A DNA stretch of 64,000 nucleotides from Stereum hirsutum FP-91666 SS1 (taxonomy: Eukaryota; Basidiomycota; Agaricomycetes; Russulales; Stereaceae). A program made the position numbers and the translations under genes. Positions 58,601-64,000 of this stretch are shown here, one piece after another (the stretch's first letter is position 1; each line of letters opens with the position of its first letter). The stretch is from positions 775,575-839,574 of the forward strand of contig NW_006763148.1 in the NCBI RefSeq assembly GCF_000264905.1, written 5' to 3'. The notes beneath the pieces were generated by a model that saw only the letters and a program-made list of their open reading frames with translations, was not told where the DNA came from and searched no databases.

Positions 58601-59567
58601 AAGGTGCCATTGGAAAAGCTCGTAAGCATGGCGAGTCATGGAAGAGGACGGAGGAATATCTTACACGTTCTTCTCGATGGTGAAGAAATCCTTCGCTCTT
58701 TCGACAATTGATGGGTCCAAACCTAGTTCTTGCAGAAGTAAGTTGACGAATTCGGCCCCTTTGTGCGTGCCGAACCGATCAGACAGTTTCTTGCCGTCAG
58801 CAAAAGCTTTGAACTGTTCGTCGAATTGATCAAGGGCCGCCTTAATGCCCTGTCGGAGCTCGGTCGTCGATACGTGGACTAGCTCGTGGATATATCAGCC
58901 CCGGTACTTGCACGAAGGGTAACAATATTCTCACCTTTAGATTTGTATGGAGAGGGCCTTTCTGTGTAGACGTTCGACGGGAGAGGCACTGGTTGTACAC
59001 CCTCGGGCTTTACCTTAGCGACTCGTACAGTGGAAAATGCAGCTACAATTATAAGGTGCATGAAATGCTCAGAAAGGCGGGACATTAGAACCATGTAATG
59101 AACGTACTGTGACTCATTAATTCATAATATGGACGAGGATTCTCTCTATCCGCACTCCTCAGGTTGTCGGCCAAGCGCCATATGTCAGGATGGTCTGCGA
59201 GTATTTCCTCTGAATCGGAGGGTCGATTGCAAAGGCCGAGCCCCACCAGCATCGCAACAGTCGAACATGCAGTGACCAAAATAGTTGATAGAATCCGTTC
59301 CCAGTCTCGAAAGATAATTTCTTGGTCAGCAGAAGTTAAGGAGTCCCAAGCAGGGCATAAGTCCCTAGAGAGTAGGTGAATAGTAGCCGCACTGGCAGAG
59401 CCTGAGGGAGGTGTGGCGTCAGAGCTGTCTTGTGATGGCTGGAGAGACTCGCCATCCTGCGCGAGGTTCAACCGCGGACGGCGTGCAGAATGCAGTCGTG
59501 ATGGAGATTCCTCAGAGCCTGTGTCGTATTCGGCGTCTAAGTCCGAGTGGTGGCGTCGCTTTGGCAT
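55693..59567 (-). CDS. Crinkler-like P-loop NTPase fused to PD-(D/E)XK-type nuclease (paralogue A), interrupted by a gap
   Basis: Seven exons with consistent phase: 59567-59108, 59042-58935, 58878-58665, 58593-57688, 57627-57404, 57342 through the gap to 56103, and 56022-55693. About 1000 residues. Order: basic disordered start (PKRRHHSD, SARRPRLN), helical region, P-loop (NVSGAGKSR), LLLAWGFYISF, Walker B (FIVFWDEAQ), a sensor-like MVCGTGLSLG, winged-helix-like ERCKRWFPGR, then a nuclease region with GYVLEWQ, CHPDVLL and VLVQAKL, the spaced E, PD and QxK residues of restriction-endonuclease-fold enzymes. This architecture is that of NTPase-nuclease Crinkler-type (CR) proteins, widespread in fungi and oomycetes. 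A run of 410 N and an apparent extra C near 56728-56731 break the frame, so the gene may be intact in reality or a pseudogene. No signal peptide. Confidence 0.6.
56754..56803. repeat. 50-bp direct repeat flanking the assembly gap, left copy
   Basis: Identical over 50 bases to 57214-57263. It begins CCTTGTGAATGCGTCCCAGA and ends GGATTTCGTT, and directly abuts the N run. Confidence 0.95.
56804..57213. other. Assembly gap of 410 N
   Basis: Unknown bases lie inside exon 6 of the Crinkler-like gene. Because both contig ends carry the same 50 bases, the true gap length is probably negative (an unmerged overlap). Confidence 0.9.
57214..57263. repeat. 50-bp direct repeat flanking the assembly gap, right copy
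   Basis: Second copy of the flank sequence. Its coding frame (LEIGLGRIHK on the minus strand) is the natural continuation from the upstream part of exon 6. Confidence 0.95.
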
Positions 59568-59925
59568 GAAGAGGACGAAATATTATAGCGGGCAAGATGA
59601 GGACCGAGGGGGAAAGCGACGACTCGGACTGGGAGCCTAAGAGTAGTAAAGACCGGGGCATTTTAAGGTCCCTACACCTTATTGTTCTTCAAGGTACAGA
59701 AGGCAAAGTTATCGTTCAAAGCACAGAGTGGCACGCTAGTATCGTTCAAAGCACAGGGCGGCAAGTTAGTATCGGTCAAAGGCGGAGGATAACTTTGAAC
59801 GTTGCCACCACGTTGCGGGCGGACACGTGGGAAAAAGTACGTGATGCAGCGCCTCTTAGGCCTTGTCCTTGTTGCTCAAAACGGGCCTTTACTTTCAACA
59901 CCCATCATCTCTGTATTCTCGTTCA
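59568..59925. promoter_or_regulatory. Shared promoter region of head-to-head Crinkler-like paralogues A and C
   Basis: Only 358 bp lie between the divergent start codons (59567 on minus, 59926 on plus). It holds a 30-bp tandem repeat with AGTGGCACG/GGCGGCAAG cores and an ACACGTGG sequence near 59823. No TATA box is clear on either strand. Confidence 0.6.
59711..59785 (+). repeat. 30-bp tandem repeat in the shared promoter
   Basis: Two full units (59711-59740, 59741-59770) starting ATCGTTCAAAGCACAG and a third partial unit from 59771 (ATCGGTCAAAGG). The units share ATCG(T/G)TCAAAG plus a GTGGCA/GCGGCA core. Confidence 0.8.
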
Positions 59926-62382
59926 ATGCCACCCATGTCCACCCCAACCGTAAAGCGTGCGTGCCCGTACGCATTTGAATCAGTCGACATCCCTCCAGAG
60001 AAGCGAGTTCGCATCCAAGCTAACTTATCGCACGACAGGCCAACCCGACCACGAAGAGCCGTTGCCTCCTACCAGTCGAGAGACGCCACCCTGCCGAGCA
60101 CACCATCCCCGTCGACCACGCCATCCCCATCACTTTGCTTACCAGGACCAACTTCTACAACGACGCGTGTGCTGAGATCTGCGACTAAATCCACACATCC
60201 GGTCAAAGAAACCTGCAGTGCAAAGCGTGCGCGATCGCCCGAGAACGAATCCCTCGAGCGTCCTCTCACGAAGCGAGCTCGTACCCATGCACGACTCTGG
60301 GTACCTACGCTAGTAGCACCAGTACAGTCTCGAGGAGGCACTTCTTCTACGCCGACGTCATCGTCGACACATCCGACAAAGTCGACTCGCATTGCGAAGC
60401 CACAGCGCTTACCGGCCGCTGCGGACGCATCCAAATCATCTCGGTTGATAAAGACAATACCGCCCAGAGAGATACCTCCACCATTCAAAGCGCCATCCGC
60501 CAACCTACGATCACTGTCTCGAAGCTCGCCCCCATCTTCGGGTGGCCGTACGATACACTCCACCGCCACCAAGCGCCCACGCCCATACACATCCGAGTTA
60601 CTCGACGGTCGTCCAACGAAGCAAGTCCGCTTGGAAGCTAGCTTGTCACAGAGCGAACCACACCCGCCGGGGAGAACCATCACATCCTACCAATTGAGAT
60701 CGAATACACCGTCCCCATCAACCGCTACATCCAAATTTCTACGCTCACCGGAGCCATCTTCTACGACGACACGCGTCCTAAGATCTGCGACCAAATCTAC
60801 CCATCCGACGAAAGATACCTCCAACGCAAAACGTGCGCGATCACCTGAGGATGAGTCTCTCGAGGGACCTCTGACGAAACGGATTCGTATTCAGGCGCGA
60901 CCCTGGCTACCTACACTGGCAGCGCCCCTGCAATCTCAAAAATCTACTTCATCCATGTCACCCTCATCGACACTCCCGGCGAAGTCAACTCGTACTGCAA
61001 AATCAAAGCGCTCACTGACATCCATGCACACATCCAAACCAGCTCGTGCGTCTAAAGCGACACTATATAGACAAACACCGCCATCCAAAGCACCTTCCAC
61101 CGCCCTACCATCACTGTCTCAAGACTCGCCTCCATCCTCGGGTGATTGTATGGTGCGCCCCACCGAAGACCGTGTCACTCCAATTCAACCCGGTCTCCAG
61201 CGTCGTCATAGGAATGTTTTCAATCTCCTTTGTAGCGGCAGCCTCGGGATCCTCCGCTATTTTGGTCTCCATGAACTTATTATGGCATTAGGACTATGGC
61301 CCGGGAGCAGGAACGAGCTCTTTGACTTTCATTTCAAACATCAAGAGCTATACGACATTTACTTGAGGGCTTCAGAGAAGGGTGACTTATACGAGCTTTG
61401 CACCTATCGTGAGCTCCCCTGCATACCATACCATCTTTCTACGTATGAGCTAATAGTGAGATGTTCGCAGCCGCACTTCAAAACCCAGTTGATCCTATCA
61501 TTGAACGTGTCTCTTCGGAATGTGACAGCCTGTTTCAACACATCCGAAACGGTAATCTCCCGTCTGCCTCTTTTTCGACACATCCAGATGCTGCTCCGCA
61601 ACACCTCGGCAACTTGGATGACCTGGACACTGCGGAGGCACTCAAGCGTGCAGACCAAATCTTCTCTTCTCAGAGGTCAGTCGTCATTTCCACTCCTGCT
61701 ATCATCAGTATCGTTGACATGGCGCAGAGCCTTCGTTACAGCGACTTCGTCTGCGAAAAGCCGATTGCTCGCCCAGGATCTTCTCCAACATTGGGGATTT
61801 TACTTCTCATTTACCTCTGTTGCGACATGCCCAGTCTCGAAAGACCTTGAGCTTGCGGCCAAGATGCTTGACATGAGGCTCACAACGTCGCAGCCTGGCG
61901 ACGACAAAGCGACCATCGCGCAGGAGTGCTTTTATGCCCTCTACCTCGCCCGTGTTATCGTTTTCTCTGAGTTCCTCGACAGTCTTCCTGATGATCTCAG
62001 CGAAGAGCAAGCCCGGAAGGAGTGGCTGTATTTCCAGCTTGCGCCTCCTCGTGCATCCGGTGACTCGGAGGACGACGTTTTTGCTACCGTCTTTCGAGCG
62101 ATCTCGACTAGCGACCCGGAGGATATCCGGAAGAGTGCGAAGGGCCGAATGATTTCCGCACCGTGGAAACACTACAAATGGTTTCCAAAGTCAATCATTG
62201 TCTTTCAGAAGCAGGGGGATCCTTTACCTCTGTTGGATGAGCGTACCGACCCGCCGTTGCATCTCATCATTGACGAAATCACACCGCCTGGTGCTGAATC
62301 CTCCGAGGCTTACGCGAGTCGTCGCGCACGTCGCTTCCGGGAGTTGGTCTATGCGCTTTTCTGGCCGGAGGCCATCGCATAA
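59926..62382 (+). CDS. Truncated Crinkler-family NTPase homologue (paralogue C)
   Basis: Three exons (59926-61408, 61471-61675, 61728-62382), 780 residues. The two introns were placed by comparison with paralogues A and B: without them the ORF stays open but reads the wrong frame between 61471 and 61675. Residues 1-420 are a disordered Ser/Thr/Pro/Lys/Arg region made of an internal 206-residue duplication with many basic clusters (VKRACPY, PEKRVRIQ, AKRARSPE, LTKRARTHAR). A helical region follows (LGILRYFGLHELIMALGLWP). After the second intron come a degraded P-loop (TSSAKSRLL), LLQHWGFYFSF, CFYALYLARVIVFSEFLDSL, RKEWLYFQLAPP and Walker-B-like LHLIIDE, ending 35-40 residues later. As in B, the second half of the NTPase and the nuclease are missing. 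Nuclear location is suggested by composition only. Confidence 0.6.
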   Translation: MPPMSTPTVKRACPYAFESVDIPPEKRVRIQANLSHDRPTRPRRAVASYQSRDATLPSTPSPSTTPSPSLCLPGPTSTTTRVLRSATKSTHPVKETCSAKRARSPENESLERPLTKRARTHARLWVPTLVAPVQSRGGTSSTPTSSSTHPTKSTRIAKPQRLPAAADASKSSRLIKTIPPREIPPPFKAPSANLRSLSRSSPPSSGGRTIHSTATKRPRPYTSELLDGRPTKQVRLEASLSQSEPHPPGRTITSYQLRSNTPSPSTATSKFLRSPEPSSTTTRVLRSATKSTHPTKDTSNAKRARSPEDESLEGPLTKRIRIQARPWLPTLAAPLQSQKSTSSMSPSSTLPAKSTRTAKSKRSLTSMHTSKPARASKATLYRQTPPSKAPSTALPSLSQDSPPSSGDCMVRPTEDRVTPIQPGLQRRHRNVFNLLCSGSLGILRYFGLHELIMALGLWPGSRNELFDFHFKHQELYDIYLRASEKGDLYELCTYRELPCIPYHLSTYELIVRCSQPHFKTQLILSLNVSLRNVTACFNTSETVISRLPLFRHIQMLLRNTSATWMTWTLRRHSSVQTKSSLLRGQSSFPLLLSSVSLTWRRAFVTATSSAKSRLLAQDLLQHWGFYFSFTSVATCPVSKDLELAAKMLDMRLTTSQPGDDKATIAQECFYALYLARVIVFSEFLDSLPDDLSEEQARKEWLYFQLAPPRASGDSEDDVFATVFRAISTSDPEDIRKSAKGRMISAPWKHYKWFPKSIIVFQKQGDPLPLLDERTDPPLHLIIDEITPPGAESSEAYASRRARRFRELVYALFWPEAIA
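59953..61145 (+). repeat. 618-bp internal duplication in the N-terminal part of paralogue C
   Basis: Block 1 starts at 59953 (KRACPYAFESVDIPPEKRVR) and block 2 at 60571 (KRPRPYTSELLDGRPTKQVR), 618 bp or 206 codons apart. Shared stretches include TTTRVLRSATKSTHP, AKRARSPE-(N/D)-ESLE and PSLSRSSPPSSGG/PSLSQDSPPSSGD-like ends. Confidence 0.85.
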
Positions 62383-63299
62383 CGGACATGCGATCACGGT
62401 TCGTACCTTCTGTCTTGGAGTTATATTCAGCGATCTGATAAGTTCTCTCATGTAGAAATTGATCATGACCGCTCACTTGAATTATTTGCTTCTCTCGCCG
62501 ATTTTTGTCCCGTCCAATTATGTGCATTATCAAATTTTCGATTGTATAAGTTTTCCCCATAGTATTCAGTTGACAGTGTTATACTTATTTTACTATCTTT
62601 CACGCTCATGTATTGCTTTCTATTCCTGTATGACTACACTCATGTATTTATTGCTATTCCTGTATGTCTACATCCATGTAGTACGCCACAGTCATGTATT
62701 GTTCGTTATTCCTGTACAAGTACACTAGCCGCCACAGCAAGACATTTGTCTTCCTGCAGCCAACACGTCAGAACTCCTAAGCGGAAAACTGTCGTTATTG
62801 GTGTCGCTTTCCTTCTCCTGTCTACTCTCTGCATATATTTACCTTCCTTGTTCTCACTATCACGCCATTGTAATCCTCCTCACAAACATAAATAGAACCA
62901 CTGGTCTGGAGGTTCACCGTGAGGTTGTCGACGTTAACAGAGACCCAGAGTTTCGGACAGGTCTGCACGACGAACTTGTACATAGACCAGCTTTTTCGCT
63001 CGAGATGCGATCCAAGGCCTATTCGTGGCCTGGAAGAACCATCATTCGAGCCACCTAACCCTTATCGAGAATTGTTTCTGGATGTGGACGTGGAGGTAGT
63101 GTCGACGTGTGATCCGTTTAGCGGGGCGTGTAACAGTTACGCTTCGCGTGTATTGTCACCCGGTATAACACTGCAAACTGCACAGAGAGATAATAAAGGC
63201 CACAATAGATGTGTCAATCCCGAGTTAGGAGCAAAAATAAGTCAATCTAGTATGTGCGCCGTATATCACGCAAGCATCCTCCGGATTCAGACTGAATAC
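62383..63299. other. Intergenic; no gene seen
   Basis: AT-richer sequence with a short tandem repeat (62606-62725). A plus-strand ORF at 62919-63407 runs antisense to the GGT gene end and has no domain. Confidence 0.4.
62606..62725 (+). repeat. Imperfect ~36-bp tandem repeat
   Basis: Three to four units of the form CATGTATT(G/T)...TATTCCTGTA(T/C)...CTACA(C/T) lie downstream of paralogue C, one of them shortened. Confidence 0.6.
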
Positions 63300-64000
63300 T
63301 CAGTATCCGGCCGCAATTCCGTTCTTCCTCGAGTCGCTCGCAGCTATGAACAAGTCGCCGTCAGACTTGTCTGGAAAGCAAAAACAAAAAAGACAAGGAA
63401 CGTGTGACGTGACGTACCAAAGATCCTCCCATCCTCCGTCTTCATCACCGCCTGGATGACCGACGACACCCTATTGATATCCATCACTGTACAACCAAAG
63501 CAGACAACGCAGGTCAGCTCCCGTCTCTCATTTCCCCTTCAAAAACAGCCTCGGCCTCGCAGAGTTTAAAAGGGAAACAGAAGGTTCCTTCGAAGGCAAT
63601 GAAGAGGTGAGAAGTAAAGACTTACGTGTGACATTGTGTCCCCTCCCTCTCAACTCCTCGACCACTACCGGGTCGATCACGTCGTCCACCTCCACCGAAA
63701 GCGGGAAGAGTTGATCATGCACTCTTCCTTGTTCGATAGCCGCGCTGACGTCGTCGCCCCAGTCCATGTTGAGGAGAACCTATGGAGACACGAACAAAGT
63801 ATAATGCAGCACGGTTAAGTACGAGTCCGGCCATGTCAAGGAGGACGGGATAAACAGTGGTGGAAGAGGTAGGAATGAAGCGTTCAGGGTGAATGGGGAA
63901 TGATGAGGAGTAGTCCAGGAGAGAGCGAACACACCTGGAACACGGCTGGGAAAATCTTCGAACCACCCGATCCTCCAATTGCAGTATAGAATGAACCATC
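63300..64000 (-). CDS. Gamma-glutamyltranspeptidase, 3' part (cut by window edge)
   Basis: Four 3' exons are visible: 64000(edge)-63935, 63779-63626, 63486-63418 and about 63347-63300. They encode the end of the small subunit: DGSFYTAIGGSGGSKIFPAV (oxyanion-hole glycines), VLLNMDWGDDVSAAIEQG, RVHDQLFPLSVEVDDVIDP, RGHNVT, VMDINRVSSVIQAV, GRIF and the C-terminal AASDSRKNGIAAGY. These are diagnostic of GGT, which cleaves the gamma-glutamyl bond of glutathione and is self-processed into two subunits. The catalytic Thr and the large subunit lie beyond base 64000. Confidence 0.9.

Noticed and set aside
57339..58610. Separate gene starting MAPLNSLFP at 58610
   Set aside because: Phase analysis shows this Met lies in an intron; the acceptor after GAATAG joins VLFPNVSGAGKSR to the upstream exon of the same gene.
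61404..61480. Continuous reading of paralogue C through 61409-61470 as coding
   Set aside because: It leads into a frame lacking family similarity; removing the 62-nt GTGAGC...CGCAG intron restores alignment to both paralogues with the same intron phase.

Overview
This window is nuclear DNA of a filamentous basidiomycete fungus, most likely an Agaricomycete. Genes are dense and lie on both strands. Most are split by many short introns (about 50-90 nt, GT...AG, often with a CTAAC/CTAAT-like branch site), and the better-conserved genes favour codons ending in C or G. The gene families point the same way: F-box, BTB, MATA-type HMG and SET/TPR proteins, an M17 aminopeptidase, a GH51 arabinofuranosidase, and Crinkler-like NTPase-nucleases.

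Left part (1-14 kb). A BTB/POZ gene is followed by an array of three minus-strand genes (3.2-5.7, 7.7-9.6 and 11.2-13.4 kb) for long, disordered, Lys/Arg-, Pro- and Ala-rich proteins with nuclear-localisation-like clusters. The second and third are clear tandem copies about 3.5-3.8 kb long, including TATA box, 5' leader and 3' UTR. All three have a predicted intron in the 3' UTR, 54-59 nt after the stop codon.

Middle part (15-54 kb). This is mostly core eukaryotic biology with some secretory and oxidative enzymes. In order: leucine aminopeptidase; GH51 arabinofuranosidase with a run of micro-exons, one of only 3 nt; Gfo/Idh/MocA oxidoreductase; HMG-box factor; CTR copper transporter; proteasome alpha subunit (PSMA4/Pre9 type); SET/TPR protein; F-box protein with a WD-like C-terminal part; WDR83/MORG1; LSM2; F-box/LRR protein; a truncated Crinkler-family homologue; a complex I accessory subunit; a UPF0643 protein; a TAT-SF1/CUS2 splicing factor; an Old Yellow Enzyme; and a FAD monooxygenase. 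PSMA4, LSM2, TAT-SF1 and WDR83 are proteolysis or RNA-processing factors; the neighbourhood does not look like a metabolic cluster.

Right part (55-64 kb). A head-to-head pair of Crinkler-like paralogues shares a 358-bp promoter region carrying 30-bp tandem repeats. The minus-strand member has an N-terminal helical region, a P-loop NTPase and a PD-(D/E)XK-like nuclease. It is interrupted by a 410-N assembly gap that looks artificial and by an apparent one-base frameshift next to it. The plus-strand member, like the solitary homologue at 42.4 kb, stops just after the Walker B region and has a degraded P-loop. Intron positions and phases are shared by all three. The window ends in the 3' part of a gamma-glutamyltranspeptidase gene on the minus strand.

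The most promising material for something new is the Crinkler-like trio (one full-length nuclease plus two matching truncated forms, one of them divergently paired) and the tandem family with its conserved 3'-UTR intron. Exon coordinates given in the text are hand-derived from splice signals and reading frame.
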